Shown: piece by piece, positions 52,274 to 61,744 of the stretch
How positions within the stretch are numbered: the stretch's first letter is position 1
Layout: every line of letters begins with the position of its first letter
NCBI GenBank assembly: GCA_900110395.1
Contig: FODP01000003.1
Span: forward strand, 1 to 64,000
Length of the DNA: 64,000 nucleotides
Source: Rhodospirillales bacterium URHD0017
GTDB taxonomy: Bacteria; Pseudomonadota; Alphaproteobacteria; Reyranellales; Reyranellaceae
Direction: 5' to 3'
Notes under the pieces: model-generated
Database searches by the model: none
Told to the model about the DNA's origin: nothing
The model's input: the letters and a program-made list of their open reading frames with translations, nothing else
Program-made: the position numbers and the translations under genes

Positions 52274-52380
52274 GAGGGGGAAAACGCCGGGCCCGGGTGG
52301 GCGTTGCGCCACACCCCATGCGGCTTCATTTTAGCTGCAACCTGGAAGCTCTGTCGGCGTTGTGGGTCAACGGGGAGTGT

Positions 52381-54327
52381 ATGAACGCCGCAGCGGGAAT
52401 GATCAAAGAAACATCGTTGGGACGCACAACCGAGGCAGAACGGTTTCGCCTGCTGGTCGAGGCCGTCACCGACTACGCCATCTATATGCTGGACCCGAAC
52501 GGCATTGTGTCGAGCTGGAATGCCGGCGCCGAACGCATCAAGGGCTACAAGGCGAGCGAGATCCTGGGCCACAGCTTCGCCGAGTTCTACGAAGAGGCCG
52601 ACCGCGCGGCCGGCATACCGCAGCGCATGCTCGCCGTTGCCGGACGTGAGGGCAAGTTCCAGGCAGAAGGGTGGCGCGTGCGCAAGGACGGCACCCGCTT
52701 CTGGGCTTTCGTCATCGTCGACGCCATCTACGACAACGGCGAGCTCATAGGCTTCGCCAAGATCACCCGCGATCTCACCGAGCGGCGGCAGGCCGAGGAG
52801 GAGCTGCGGCGCAGCGAGGAGCTCTTCCGCCGGCTTGTCGAAGGCGTTACCGACTACGCGGTCTACATGCTCGACCCCAGCGGCATCGTCAGCAACTGGA
52901 ACGCCGGCGCCCAGCGGATCAAGGGCTACGGGCCGGACGAGATCGTCGGCCGGCACTTCTCGATCTTCTACACGCAAGAGGACCGCAGCAACGGCGAACC
53001 GGCGCGCAGCCTCGCGATCGCTGAACGCGAGGGCCGCTTCGAGGCCGAGGCCTGGCGGCAGCGCAAGGACGGCACGCGCTTCTGGGCCAATGTGGTGATC
53101 GATGCCATCCGCGAGCCGTCCGGGCGACTGATCGGTTTCGCCAAGATCACGCGCGACATCACCGAGCGCCGCGAAGTCCAGCTCGCCCTCGACCGCACGC
53201 GCGAGGCGCTGATGCACTCGCAGAAGATCGAGGCGATCGGCAAGCTGACCGGCGGCGTGGCGCACGACTTCAACAACCTCCTGACCGTCGTGCTGGGCAG
53301 CCTCGATCTCTTGCGCCGCTACGTGCCCAATGACGATCCACGCATCGCGCGGCTGCTCGACAACGCACTGCAGGGTGCACAACGCGGCGCCACCCTGACG
53401 CAGCGCATGCTGGCCTTCGCGCGGCGCCAGGAACTCGATCTGCGGCCGGTCGACATGGTCGAGCTGACGCGCGGCATGCGCGACCTGCTGCAACGCTCGC
53501 TCGGGCCGCAGATCGCCATCGAAACGCGTTTCCCGCTCGCTCTCGACCGCGTGACCGCAGACCCAAACCAGCTCGAGACGTCGCTGCTCAATCTTGCCGT
53601 CAATGCGCGCGATGCCATGCCGGCCGGCGGCACTCTGACCATTGCCGCCCGCAACGAGGTCACGGTAGGCGACGGCAACCTGCGCCCCGGTCGCTATGTC
53701 CGGATGACGCTGAGCGACACCGGTGAGGGAATGGACGAAGAGACGCTGGCGCGCGCCACAGAGCCGTTCTTCACGACCAAAGGGACGGGCAAGGGAACCG
53801 GCCTCGGCCTTTCGATGGTTCACGGCATGGCCGAGCAGCTCGGCGGGCAACTGGTCCTGCACAGCAAGCCGGGCGAAGGCACGGCCGCCGAAATATGGCT
53901 GCCGGCGGCCGAGCAGCCGGTCGAGATCGACATTCCGGAAGCGCCGTCTCCGGCGATCGAGCGGATGCGGCCGCTCACCATCCTGGCCGTCGACGACGAC
54001 GCGTTGGTGCTCGCCAACACATGCGCCATGCTCGAGGACCTTGGCCACACCGTTTTCTTGGCCTACTCGGGCGAGCAGGCGCTCGAAGAGTTCGAACGCA
54101 CATCCGCCATCGACCTGGTCATCACCGATCACGCCATGCCGAAGATGACCGGCACCGACCTGGCGAAGCGCATCCAGGCACGCCGCCCCGACATGCCGAT
54201 CATCCTGGCGACCGGCTATGCTGAACTGCCGGTCGGCACGGATTCCGGCCTGCCCCGTCTGTCCAAGCCTTATCGTCAGGACGCCTTGGCCCGCGCCATC
54301 ACCAACGCGGTCAGGACCAGGGGCTAA
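52381..54327 (+). CDS. Hybrid PAS-PAS sensor histidine kinase with receiver domain
   Basis: A 648-residue soluble sensor kinase. Two very similar PAS domains (about 22-140 and 146-268) share DYAxYMLDPxGIVSxWNAGA and RIKGY. The HisKA box has [11 protein letters not shown] with His295. The ATPase domain has NAVNARD-type N box ([11 protein letters not shown]), DTGEGMD, and [13 protein letters not shown]-terminal receiver has DDD at 538-540, Asp583 in VITDHAMP and Lys629. It would sense a cytoplasmic ligand, redox state or light and phosphorylate its own receiver. GGGGAG lies five bases before ATG 52381. No cognate regulator is adjacent. Confidence 0.95.
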   Translation: MNAAAGMIKETSLGRTTEAERFRLLVEAVTDYAIYMLDPNGIVSSWNAGAERIKGYKASEILGHSFAEFYEEADRAAGIPQRMLAVAGREGKFQAEGWRVRKDGTRFWAFVIVDAIYDNGELIGFAKITRDLTERRQAEEELRRSEELFRRLVEGVTDYAVYMLDPSGIVSNWNAGAQRIKGYGPDEIVGRHFSIFYTQEDRSNGEPARSLAIAEREGRFEAEAWRQRKDGTRFWANVVIDAIREPSGRLIGFAKITRDITERREVQLALDRTREALMHSQKIEAIGKLTGGVAHDFNNLLTVVLGSLDLLRRYVPNDDPRIARLLDNALQGAQRGATLTQRMLAFARRQELDLRPVDMVELTRGMRDLLQRSLGPQIAIETRFPLALDRVTADPNQLETSLLNLAVNARDAMPAGGTLTIAARNEVTVGDGNLRPGRYVRMTLSDTGEGMDEETLARATEPFFTTKGTGKGTGLGLSMVHGMAEQLGGQLVLHSKPGEGTAAEIWLPAAEQPVEIDIPEAPSPAIERMRPLTILAVDDDALVLANTCAMLEDLGHTVFLAYSGEQALEEFERTSAIDLVITDHAMPKMTGTDLAKRIQARRPDMPIILATGYAELPVGTDSGLPRLSKPYRQDALARAITNAVRTRG

Positions 54328-54431
54328 GCCTCGCCGTAGCCCGCCGCGCTGCATCGACAGCCGGCGCAAGTGCGTCGAGGCCGCCGGAGGCCAGCTAGAC
54401 GGATTGTGCGTCAGGATGCGATTGTGACGGC

Positions 54432-54884
54432 ATGATCCGTCGTCGTTTCCTCTTCGCGCTGCCCGCCGTCCCGTCAGCTTCGAGCCGCGCCTTCGCCCAA
54501 CCGGTCAACACCCTGCCGGGGATGACGACCGTCACTTTCCCGCCCGGCTCCAACACATCGACGCTTGCCGGGCAATTGGGTCCCGGCGGCCGCAATGTCT
54601 ACTACGTGCAGGCCAAGGCGGGGCAGACTCTCATGGTGTCGGTGATGCCCGTTGCCACCGGCATCAGCTTCCAGGTCTTCAGGGCCGATGCGAGCCTGGC
54701 CAAAGGCGCCGACGGCCTGCCCGTCGTCAGCGGCGGCACGCTGCCGGACGCCGGGCCGACCGACAATGCGACGGCGTGGATTGGCGCAATTCCCGTCGAT
54801 GGCAATTACCTGATCCTGGTTGCACTGCGGGTCGCCGCGGCGGCAACGCCGGGCCCCTACAATCTCACCGTGTCCTTGAAATAG
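54432..54884 (+). CDS. Exported protein with pre-peptidase C-terminal-like beta-sandwich
   Basis: A 150-residue exported protein. The leader MIRRRFLFALPAVPSASSRA ends near AFAQP. The mature part has the YYVQAKAGQTLMVSVMP and YLILVALRV pattern of PPC-type beta-sandwich domains often attached to extracellular proteases, here alone. Its function is unknown. It could be a periplasmic binding or inhibitory module. It starts about 100 bp after the kinase gene on the same strand. Confidence 0.7.
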   Translation: MIRRRFLFALPAVPSASSRAFAQPVNTLPGMTTVTFPPGSNTSTLAGQLGPGGRNVYYVQAKAGQTLMVSVMPVATGISFQVFRADASLAKGADGLPVVSGGTLPDAGPTDNATAWIGAIPVDGNYLILVALRVAAAATPGPYNLTVSLK

Positions 54885-54944
54885 GGTCGCAAGTATTTGC
54901 CTCTTTGATGCAAATTAGACTAGACTGCGCTCAAGGAGACTTCC

Positions 54945-55265
54945 ATGAAAGCGCTCGTCGCCATCGCCTTCGTGTCCGTGTTGATGGGAACCGCTCATGC
55001 CCAGCAGCAGCCGCCGGCGGCGCCGGCGGCGCAGCAACAGGCGCCTGTCGGACAGGCGATCTGCATGTCCCAACATGTCGAGGCGCCGGGCGTGTCGGCT
55101 GCCGCTCTGATCACCCGCGGCTATGACATCAAGGCCGCCGTCCCGGGCGGCCTTTGGGTGCAGAAAGACCGGGAGGTCTATTTCTGCAATTCCGGCCGCG
55201 CCTTGGACAATGACGTGCTGTGCTGGCGTCTGCGCGAGCCGGTCAAGGGGCAAGTCTGCCAATAA
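54945..55265 (+). CDS. Small exported Cys-containing hypothetical protein
   Basis: A 106-residue exported protein. The signal is MKALVAIAFVSVLMGTAHAQ. A low-complexity Gln/Pro/Ala linker follows, then a short domain with Cys in AICMSQHVEAPG, VYFCNSGRALDND, LCWRLRE and GQVCQ. Four cysteines could make two disulfides in the periplasm. No family is recognised. It has a purine-rich ribosome site (aaggaga) upstream of ATG 54945. Confidence 0.7.
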   Translation: MKALVAIAFVSVLMGTAHAQQQPPAAPAAQQQAPVGQAICMSQHVEAPGVSAAALITRGYDIKAAVPGGLWVQKDREVYFCNSGRALDNDVLCWRLREPVKGQVCQ

Positions 55266-55466
55266 AGTGATTGCGCCACGGGTGCAATTAATTCATAAAG
55301 CCGCGGTCAGCTGATCGCGGGCGCCGAGGCGCTTGGGGGAGTTCGGACTCGCGATCGTTGGCAATTGTGTGGAGGGTGCCGGCGCGTTCGGGGTGGACTG
55401 CGCCGGCATCTCTTCTCTTCCTCTGACAAAATCCCATGCCGGGGAACCGCGCGACGCGCAGTGTCT

Positions 55467-56972
55467 CTAGGATTTGCCGGTGCAGGCGAAGGTGATCGGC
55501 CGAGGTTTGAAGACCGGTGCCGGCTTCTGCGAGGCTTCGATCTTCTTGGGCCAGGCGCCGCTCTTCAGGTGGCGCTCCACGATGGGCACCAGCCCCTGCA
55601 GGAACACCCATGCCCTCAGACGCTCGCCGGCGTAGCTGTTGTGGATGGCGTCGATGAAGAGATCGGGATCGAACGGCATCAGGCGCGCCACATCGATGAA
55701 GGCGAGATCGTGCACACGCGCGTACTTGGCGAACACGCGATTCTGGAACGCCGCCAACCGCTCAATGTCGCGATAGTGGAACGGTCCGTAGTTCTGGTTG
55801 ATATGGTCGAGGATCGAGCGGTGGCGGATCGGATCCAACTCCATCCCGTCCTTCACCAGCCAGAAGAATGACGCCAGGACCAGCTCGGCGCCGACCGAGT
55901 CGCCCGCGGCCCGGATGGTGTCGAGGTCGCTCAAGATCGTCGTCAGATGGACCGGCAGGTCGATGCGGGTGATATCGGGATCGCGCGGGTCGAGGCCCTT
56001 GGGCCACGCCAACGTATAGTCCTTCTTCGTCCATTCGCCGCCGCCTTCAGGGAGACTGCGCGCACCGAACAAAGCCTGCACGCGTCGCACCAGCGCCGAT
56101 TCGTATTGCAGATCGGTCAACCACGAACTGCTGGCTGCTGCGGCGGCGCCGCCAGCAGCTGGTTTTGTCGGACAATGGTCGACGCCGCTGCCGGCCGCGG
56201 AAGAAACATCGGCCGTCATGGTGCGCAGATCGAACTGATTGGCACCTTCGTAATAGACGAGCAGGTCGGGGCGCAGCGGCAGCACCTCATCGCGCACGAT
56301 CACGACATTGTCGCTCGAGGTGATGCTTTCGCGGCCGGCATTGAGGATCTCGAACGTCACGCCAAGCTTGCGCGACGCGGCCCAAATGTTCAGCCAACCG
56401 CCGATGAACTCGGGATACGAATAGGCAAAGGAGTGACTGCCGACAGTGGTCGAGGCGCCGATGAAGGCGATGCGCACCGTTCGCCGCTGGCGCGCGAACG
56501 GCACCGGTGGTCCGCGAAAGCCGTAGTCGTTGGTCACCAGGCCGATCGGCGTCGTCGCGTTGGGCAGAAAGCGATAGGGCGGCCGCGCCTCGCCAGACGG
56601 TGGGTCGTACACAAAGAGATGACCCGGGGCGCCGCACAGATAGACATGCCGACAGGGATCGCCGACGAAGTTCGCGTTCCATGCCTTGAACATGTCGGCG
56701 CGGCGCGTCCCCTCCGTGATCCCGCTCTGTTCGACCTTGTGGACGAGGTCGAGCCATTCCTTCGGTATCGCCCTGCGGTTTGGCAGAGGCGGAGGATCGG
56801 CGAAGAACCACGCGCGATCGACGCCGGGTGCGAGCGCAATCTCGTCGAGGTGTCGTCCGACAGGGGCGTTGTCGGCGCTCGTATCGAGCTGACGCACGAT
56901 GAATTCGGCCGCGGCGGTGCAAAGCGCAACCGAAACCACGACCAGAACAACGTTGAACCAAAGCCTTGCCAC
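55467..56972 (-). CDS. Membrane-anchored SGNH/GDSL-like hydrolase-fold protein
   Basis: A 501-residue protein with an N-terminal membrane helix (ARLWFNVVLVVVSVALCTAA) and a large outer domain. The SGNH fold is suggested by VRIAFIGASTTVGSHSFAY, where GAST replaces the GDS block I, by LVYYEGANQFD (block III Asn-like) and by FIDAIHNSYAGERLRAW (block V Asp-x-x-His). Such proteins modify or bind cell-surface sugars. A GTG at 56972 with AGGAG six bases upstream is preferred over an upstream ATG. The gene is convergent with the small exported ORF and divergent from the first STAS-like gene. Confidence 0.75.
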   Translation of the reverse strand: MARLWFNVVLVVVSVALCTAAAEFIVRQLDTSADNAPVGRHLDEIALAPGVDRAWFFADPPPLPNRRAIPKEWLDLVHKVEQSGITEGTRRADMFKAWNANFVGDPCRHVYLCGAPGHLFVYDPPSGEARPPYRFLPNATTPIGLVTNDYGFRGPPVPFARQRRTVRIAFIGASTTVGSHSFAYSYPEFIGGWLNIWAASRKLGVTFEILNAGRESITSSDNVVIVRDEVLPLRPDLLVYYEGANQFDLRTMTADVSSAAGSGVDHCPTKPAAGGAAAAASSSWLTDLQYESALVRRVQALFGARSLPEGGGEWTKKDYTLAWPKGLDPRDPDITRIDLPVHLTTILSDLDTIRAAGDSVGAELVLASFFWLVKDGMELDPIRHRSILDHINQNYGPFHYRDIERLAAFQNRVFAKYARVHDLAFIDVARLMPFDPDLFIDAIHNSYAGERLRAWVFLQGLVPIVERHLKSGAWPKKIEASQKPAPVFKPRPITFACTGKS

Positions 56973-57200
56973 GAGCTCGCTCCTACACGATTTGTCCAGG
57001 CGGGTCGCCAAGTCATCGAGCCACAACTGCCTGCGAGCCCCTTGGATGCAAGAAGGTGGGGCATCGGACACCCGTCCGGCGGCGCACCCCCAATGTATTT
57101 GCAGCAACTATTACCCTCGGCTTGGCGTTGGGGCCCGAGTTGTAACTGCCTGTTCTGTAGCGACTTTTTGCACTGACCATCAGCCCGGGGACATTGTGTA

Positions 57201-57632
57201 ATGCCTCTCAGTTGGTCGACCCTTCCCGACTCTCAGCTCTGCATCGTCAGCGGCGAGGGCACGGTGACACGCGCCGACATCGACACATATCTCGCCAGCA
57301 CCCTTGGTGAAGGCGCCAAGAGTTATGCCAAGCTGATCGACATCACGACCTGCACGCTGGCGCTCGACGCCGACGATCTGGACATGGTGGCCGATCGCCT
57401 CATGCACTACGGCATGGGCGAGCGGCCCGGCCCGGTCGCCATGGTCGTGGATTCTGCTCTCCAGCTCGACATGGCGGTGTTGTTGAAGCAGAAGGCCGGT
57501 GATCGTCCGTTTCGCATCTTCACCAGCATTGGCGCGGCGCGCTCCTGGTTGAAGAGCTATCAGGAAAGCTACGATCCCCAGGCCCTGTCGACCGGCATCA
57601 GCACACGATCCCGCTTCCTGCGCGCCGGTTGA
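57201..57632 (+). CDS. Small STAS/SpoIIAA-like protein, paralogue A
   Basis: A 143-residue soluble protein. It shows the same plan as two genes at 60897-61649: an N-terminal strand with SGEGTVTRADIDTYLAS, KLIDITTCTLALDADDLDMV, PGPVAMVVDSALQLDMA and a final DRPFRIFTSIGAARSWLKS. The pattern alternates beta strands and helices as in STAS or SpoIIAA-like domains that regulate signalling. No catalytic motif is evident. This copy has a longer C-terminal tail. It lies 58 bp before an LLM gene on the same strand. Confidence 0.75.
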   Translation: MPLSWSTLPDSQLCIVSGEGTVTRADIDTYLASTLGEGAKSYAKLIDITTCTLALDADDLDMVADRLMHYGMGERPGPVAMVVDSALQLDMAVLLKQKAGDRPFRIFTSIGAARSWLKSYQESYDPQALSTGISTRSRFLRAG

Positions 57633-57690
57633 CCGCGCGGCGAGAAACAGCCGCCTTGCCTCGCCCCGCCAAAGCGGGTGAATTGGGCGC

Positions 57691-58758
57691 ATGCAGTTCG
57701 GTTGGCTTACCCTTCAGATGTCGCCCTCGCCCGACGAGGACGCCCAACGCATCGACAACCTGATCGACCAGGTCTGCGGCGCCGAGCGCCTGGGCTTCTC
57801 CGACGTATGGTTGACGGAGCACTATTTCACCGGCGAGAGCGTCTACTCCGATTCGCTGATGTTCGCCGCGGCACTCGCCATGAAGACCGAGCGCATCCGC
57901 ATCGGCTTCGCCGTGGTGCAGATGCCGTTCCACCATCCGGTGCGCCTCGCCGTGCAGCTCGCCCTGCTCGACAATCTCAGCAAGGGTCGCATCGACGTTG
58001 GCATCGGCAAGGGCACGGTCTACAACGAGTACGAGTTCGTGGGGCATGGGCTGCGCAGCACCGACAGCCGCGAGCGCATGGAAGAAGCAGTCGATATCAT
58101 CGAGCGCGCCTGGCGCGAGGCGCCGCTCACCTACGACGGCCGGTTCCACAAGGTCCATATTCCGGCGATCCGGCCCAAGCCGGTGCAACAGCCCGGCCCG
58201 CCGCTGTGGCGCTCGGTGATCTCGCCGGGATCATTCAGGGAATGCGGGCGGCTCGGCGTGCCGATCCTGACCGCGCGCCTGCCCGTCGAGCGCATCAAGG
58301 AACGATGGGCGACCTACGAGGCCGGCATCGCCGAAGGCGGTCACGACGAGCGCACGCGGGCGCGGCTGCTGGCGCAGAGCGCGCTGTGGCGCAACGTCTA
58401 CGTCGCCGAATCGGACGCACAGGCCGAGGACGAGCTCGCCGGGTTGCTCACCGAGACGCGCGCCCACATGATGCATGTGCGCGAAGCGTACAATCCGGCC
58501 GACTTCGAGCCCGAGCCGGCGACGCTCAATGCCTGGACCGATCCCAAGGTGCCCGACTCGGTTGCGATTCCCTTCGCCCTGCAGACGGGGTCGCTGTACG
58601 GCTCGGCCAAGCGCGTGCGCGAGCAGGTGGCGGAACTGCGCGACGTCGGGGTCCGCCATCTGCTCTGCCAGACCGGCTTTGGCGCCATGGACCATGCGCA
58701 GAACCTGGCCTCGATGCGACGCTTCGGCGAGCAGGTGATGCCGGCGTTCCGCGACTAG
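57691..58758 (+). CDS. LLM-class flavin-dependent oxidoreductase
   Basis: A 355-residue luciferase-like monooxygenase. FGWLTLQMSPSPDEDAQRID, GFSDVWLTEHYFTGESVYSD, IRIGFAVVQMPFHHPVRLA, LSKGRIDVGIGKGTVYNEYE and ERAWREAPLTYDG are clear family segments. The EHYF motif and size fit FMN-dependent alkanal-type or related monooxygenases. It is the fifth LLM protein in the window. It is convergent with the matrixin-like gene, only four bases apart. Confidence 0.92.
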   Translation: MQFGWLTLQMSPSPDEDAQRIDNLIDQVCGAERLGFSDVWLTEHYFTGESVYSDSLMFAAALAMKTERIRIGFAVVQMPFHHPVRLAVQLALLDNLSKGRIDVGIGKGTVYNEYEFVGHGLRSTDSRERMEEAVDIIERAWREAPLTYDGRFHKVHIPAIRPKPVQQPGPPLWRSVISPGSFRECGRLGVPILTARLPVERIKERWATYEAGIAEGGHDERTRARLLAQSALWRNVYVAESDAQAEDELAGLLTETRAHMMHVREAYNPADFEPEPATLNAWTDPKVPDSVAIPFALQTGSLYGSAKRVREQVAELRDVGVRHLLCQTGFGAMDHAQNLASMRRFGEQVMPAFRD

Positions 58759-58762
58759 CAGA

Positions 58763-59443
58763 TCAGCGATAGCTGGTGCGGCCGCCGTCGAGGCCCGGCC
58801 CGACGCACCAGTTGAGCTGGTTGAGCGGCAGGCGCTGCGCTGACGCAACCATCGCCACGGCACCGCGATCGATGCAGTGGCCGTTGTTGCGGTCGTAGAC
58901 CGGCGCCATCAGGTTGCCGTGCGGATCGTGGCCGGCACCCAGCGTGTGACCGACCTCGTGCAAAAGGACGGCGGTGAGATCGCGCGTCGAGAAGCGGTCG
59001 GCGATGATATAGACGATGCCTCCGCCGCGATTGCCCACCGTGACGGCGAGCGCACTTCGGTCTCGCGCCAGCTGATGGCCGCTGTCGACCTTCGCGACGA
59101 TCCAGACGCCGTTGCGGCGGAACTGACCGAGATCGCGATCGGATGCCTCCGGCGGCAGCAGCACCGGCCGAAGTCGCACGAACCCGTTAAGCACATGGTT
59201 CCATTGCTGGAGGGCGAGGCCGATCCGCTCGCGTTCGGCCGCGGTGAAGTCATGGTCGATGGCAACGGTGATGGTCCGGCCGGCGATCGCGACCGCCGAT
59301 GGCCTGTCGGTGTAGCGATAGGCGGATGTGTCGTAGCTCGGCGCGCCGCTTGCAGCGTCGGCCCTAAAGGACATCACGATGGCCAATGCCAGCAGGGCGA
59401 GGCCAGTAGCCATCAAGGTCGTGATAAGCCGCGTCAACCGCAC
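58763..59443 (-). CDS. Exported matrixin-like zinc metalloprotease
   Basis: A 226-residue exported metzincin. A signal/anchor helix (LITTLMATGLALLALAIVMSF) precedes the protease domain. The zinc site is LLHEVGHTLGAGHDPHGNLM, i.e. HExxHxxGxxHD, followed by the Met-turn LMAP. The substrate cleft strand GIVYIIADRF lies upstream. It is small, without propeptide or C-terminal domains that I can see. It probably acts in the periplasm or cell surface on proteins. Confidence 0.88.
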   Translation of the reverse strand: MRLTRLITTLMATGLALLALAIVMSFRADAASGAPSYDTSAYRYTDRPSAVAIAGRTITVAIDHDFTAAERERIGLALQQWNHVLNGFVRLRPVLLPPEASDRDLGQFRRNGVWIVAKVDSGHQLARDRSALAVTVGNRGGGIVYIIADRFSTRDLTAVLLHEVGHTLGAGHDPHGNLMAPVYDRNNGHCIDRGAVAMVASAQRLPLNQLNWCVGPGLDGGRTSYR

Positions 59444-59526
59444 CGGAACCCCGCTCCTACGGCGGGTATACGCAGGCCCGTGTACGGCTATCCCTGATCA
59501 AATGGGGCAACTTCGCGGCACGCCCC

Positions 59527-59967
59527 CTAGCAGTCCCCCACCCGCTTGCCGCTCAGCACGCTGCTGCCCTTGACTGTTGTGCCGGCCTTGTCCTTGACGG
59601 TGAGCTGGCCCAGGCCCTCGTAGCTGTCCGGCTTGTAGCTGATCTCCGCTTCGGCGGTGACGCCGGGCGTCTCGCCGGTCGGCGGGCAGACGGTGGTCGC
59701 CTTGAAGATGCCGGGCTGCCTGGGTCCCGGGCTGAAGGTGCAGCCGTGCTTGGCGAAGTCGTCGGGCGTCGGATAGAGCAGGCGTTCCAGGATCGCCTCG
59801 CCGCCTTTGACGCAGACCTTGTTGGAAGTCGCCGGCATCGGCTGCATGCCCTCCAGGGTTGTCTTGTCGGTGACCTCCCACAGACCCGCCTGGATCGCCG
59901 TCTGGCCGAAAGCCGGGCCGGCGACCAACGTGGCCGCGATCGCTGCGGCAATGACAGAACGCTTCAT
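59527..59967 (-). CDS. DUF3617 family exported protein
   Basis: A 146-residue exported protein (signal MKRSVIAAAIAATLVAGPAFG). DUF3617 features are seen in IQAGLWEVTDKTTLEG and the spaced cysteines in NKVCVKG, KHGCTFSP, TTVCPP and VGDC. The function of the family is unknown. It is common in Proteobacteria as a periplasmic or outer-membrane-associated protein. It is complete and stands alone between the matrixin-like gene and a small membrane protein. Confidence 0.85.
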   Translation of the reverse strand: MKRSVIAAAIAATLVAGPAFGQTAIQAGLWEVTDKTTLEGMQPMPATSNKVCVKGGEAILERLLYPTPDDFAKHGCTFSPGPRQPGIFKATTVCPPTGETPGVTAEAEISYKPDSYEGLGQLTVKDKAGTTVKGSSVLSGKRVGDC

Positions 59968-60044
59968 CGACTTGGACCGCTCCTGATGTGGCGACAGCGC
60001 AGCATAGCCTGCTGCGCTGTCGTCGTGCGATCCAAATCAGATGG

Positions 60045-60296
60045 TTACTGCTGGCGCTGCGGCGCCGGAGCAGCGGGGGCGGGCTGAGCCGGAGTGCGCG
60101 GCTGCTCGACTGTGACATTGACGTTGCGGTCAGGCGCACGGGCGACGTTGTTGTGCAGGCCCGGCGCGCCGAACATGAAATAGGCGCCCACCAGCACGGC
60201 CACCACCAACGCGCCGACGATGAAGTACAAACCGCCGCCACCGCTGGGCGGCCCGGACGTCACATGGATATCGGTCTTCGGATCGTAGTCGGGCAT
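60045..60296 (-). CDS. Small single-pass membrane protein with Pro/Gln-rich tail
   Basis: An 83-residue protein starting MPDYDPKTDIHVTSGPPSGG. One membrane helix follows (GLYFIVGALVVAVLVGAYFM), then a Pro/Ala/Gln-rich tail. The predicted form is N-in with a short periplasmic tail. No family is named, though similar bitopic proteins are common in alphaproteobacteria. The ATG at 60296 follows a purine-rich aggagata-type ribosome site. It is divergent from the response regulator. Confidence 0.65.
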   Translation of the reverse strand: MPDYDPKTDIHVTSGPPSGGGGLYFIVGALVVAVLVGAYFMFGAPGLHNNVARAPDRNVNVTVEQPRTPAQPAPAAPAPQRQQ

Positions 60297-60520
60297 GGTA
60301 TCTCCTCCTGGAACGGTCTGCGAGAAACGGCGCGGATCACGGATCGTTCCCAACAGCAACCGACGCGATCAGAGCGACGTACAGGTCTTCGATGAGTCGT
60401 ACCCGCAAAGCAGTCGACTGCGGCACGGACGCGCTGGCTGCTGCACGGGTGGGTGCACGGTCAGGCCGGAGGCGCTGGTTTGTGCGGAACCGTGGGGCGG
60501 GGCTCAGCGTTACAGCCTTA

Positions 60521-60946
60521 ATGTCGACTGAGCCTCCGCCTTCCGAAACGCCGCTCAGCGGTCGAAAGATCCTGATCGTCGAGGACGAGGCTCCTATCGC
60601 GCTCAATCTCGCGGCAGCTGTCCAGCAGGCCGGTGGCATCGTAATCGGCCCCGTCGCCTCGGTGGCCGGCGCCCATGCGGCGATGGCGGACAACCGGCTG
60701 GATGGCGCCCTTCTCGACATTCGACTGCGCAACGAGACGTCGTTCCCGCTGGCCGACGTGCTGGCGGTGCTGAACATCCCCTTCGTGTTCGTGAGCGGCC
60801 TGTCGAGCGCCCTCATGCCCTACACGCACCGCGAACGGCCGCTGTTCGACAAGCCCTACGAGCCGACCGAGGTGATCGAGGCGCTGGCCCGGCTGGTCAG
60901 GGGGACCGCGGCGGCTGAGCCTCGATCCAACGACGCGCCAGCCTGA
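60521..60946 (+). CDS. Single-domain response regulator
   Basis: A 141-residue CheY-like receiver. Acidic pocket residues are in LIVEDEAPIA, the phospho-acceptor Asp in GALLDIRLRNE, the switch Ser in FVFVSGLSS and Lys in LFDKPYEP. There is no output domain. ATG 60521 is chosen because the receiver fold starts just after it; a longer frame from 60392 adds a basic segment of low plausibility. Its 3' end overlaps the tail of the convergent STAS-like gene by 50 bases. The hybrid kinase at 52381 is a distant candidate partner. Confidence 0.88.
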   Translation: MSTEPPPSETPLSGRKILIVEDEAPIALNLAAAVQQAGGIVIGPVASVAGAHAAMADNRLDGALLDIRLRNETSFPLADVLAVLNIPFVFVSGLSSALMPYTHRERPLFDKPYEPTEVIEALARLVRGTAAAEPRSNDAPA

Positions 60947-61277
60947 CGTCGTCGAACACCTTCATCGGGCGGTCGGCGACAGCGGCCGCGCCCAACAGGC
61001 GCGCGATGCGCTGGGCCTGCTCGGCGGTGGCGACGACGGCCAGCGCGCCCATGGTGCCGAGCGCATGCAGTCCGCGGATGCGCACGATGATCGACAACAC
61101 CTCATCAGGCGTCATCGCCGCCTGTGCACGGGTGCCGTCGAGCAGCTTGCTGTAGGCCAGCGCGTTCGCCCCTTCGACGGCATCGAAAAAGCCCATGGCG
61201 TCGGCCATCGTCACATCGCCGTCAGCCACGACGTCGACGGTGCGCCTGCGCGAATCGATCGTCCAGTAAAGCGCCAT
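60897..61277 (-). CDS. Small STAS/SpoIIAA-like protein, paralogue B
   Basis: A 126-residue protein: MALYWTIDSRRRTVDVVADG, VTMADAMGFFDAV, YSKLLDGTRAQAAMTPDEVL, MGALAVVATAEQAQRIARLL and DRPMKVFDDVRLARRWIEAQ. It aligns along its length with the adjacent upstream gene (61278-61649) and with 57201-57632. Its ATG directly abuts the upstream gene's stop, so they are cotranslated. The family is unnamed here. The fold is inferred from alternating strand/helix pattern. Confidence 0.75.
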   Translation of the reverse strand: MALYWTIDSRRRTVDVVADGDVTMADAMGFFDAVEGANALAYSKLLDGTRAQAAMTPDEVLSIIVRIRGLHALGTMGALAVVATAEQAQRIARLLGAAAVADRPMKVFDDVRLARRWIEAQPPRSP

Positions 61278-61649
61278 CTAGGCCGGCTGGGCGTCCAGCC
61301 AACGCCGCGCTGCCCGCACGTCGCGGAAGATCTTGATCGGGCGGTCGGCGGCCGCCAGTGCGCCGAACAGGCGGGCCAGCCCATGCGTGTGCTCGGTGAT
61401 GACGACGATGGCCAGCGGTCCCATCGTCCCCGCCGTGTGATAGGCGCGGATCCGCGCTCCAAGCAACATCATCTCCTCGTCGGTCAAGGTGGAATCGCCG
61501 CGCGTTCCGTCGAACAGTTTGCGGTAGGGCATGCTGCCGGCCACGACCACGGCATCAAGATATTCTTCGAGGTCGAACAGTGTGACGTCGCCTTGGCAGA
61601 TGGCGGTAAGCATGCGCTGTTCGTGATCGATCGTCCAAGTGATGGGCAC
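61278..61649 (-). CDS. Small STAS/SpoIIAA-like protein, paralogue C
   Basis: A 123-residue protein starting at GTG 61649 (PITWTIDHEQRMLTAICQGD) with KLFDGTRGDSTLTDEEMMLL, MGPLAIVVITEHTHGLARLF and DRPIKIFRDVRAARRWLDAQ. It is the tandem partner of paralogue B, with stop and start codons touching. The GTG start is chosen because it aligns with paralogue B; an upstream in-frame start at 61718 adds a Cys-rich stretch not present in either paralogue. Confidence 0.75.
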   Translation of the reverse strand: MPITWTIDHEQRMLTAICQGDVTLFDLEEYLDAVVVAGSMPYRKLFDGTRGDSTLTDEEMMLLGARIRAYHTAGTMGPLAIVVITEHTHGLARLFGALAAADRPIKIFRDVRAARRWLDAQPA

Positions 61650-61744
61650 GCGGGACTCGCCAGTTCTCCCTCGCCCGCACAGTAGGCAGGGCGCGCACGG
61701 GCTGCAACCTCCGATCACAGGCCACGTTTACCTGCAGATCGACC

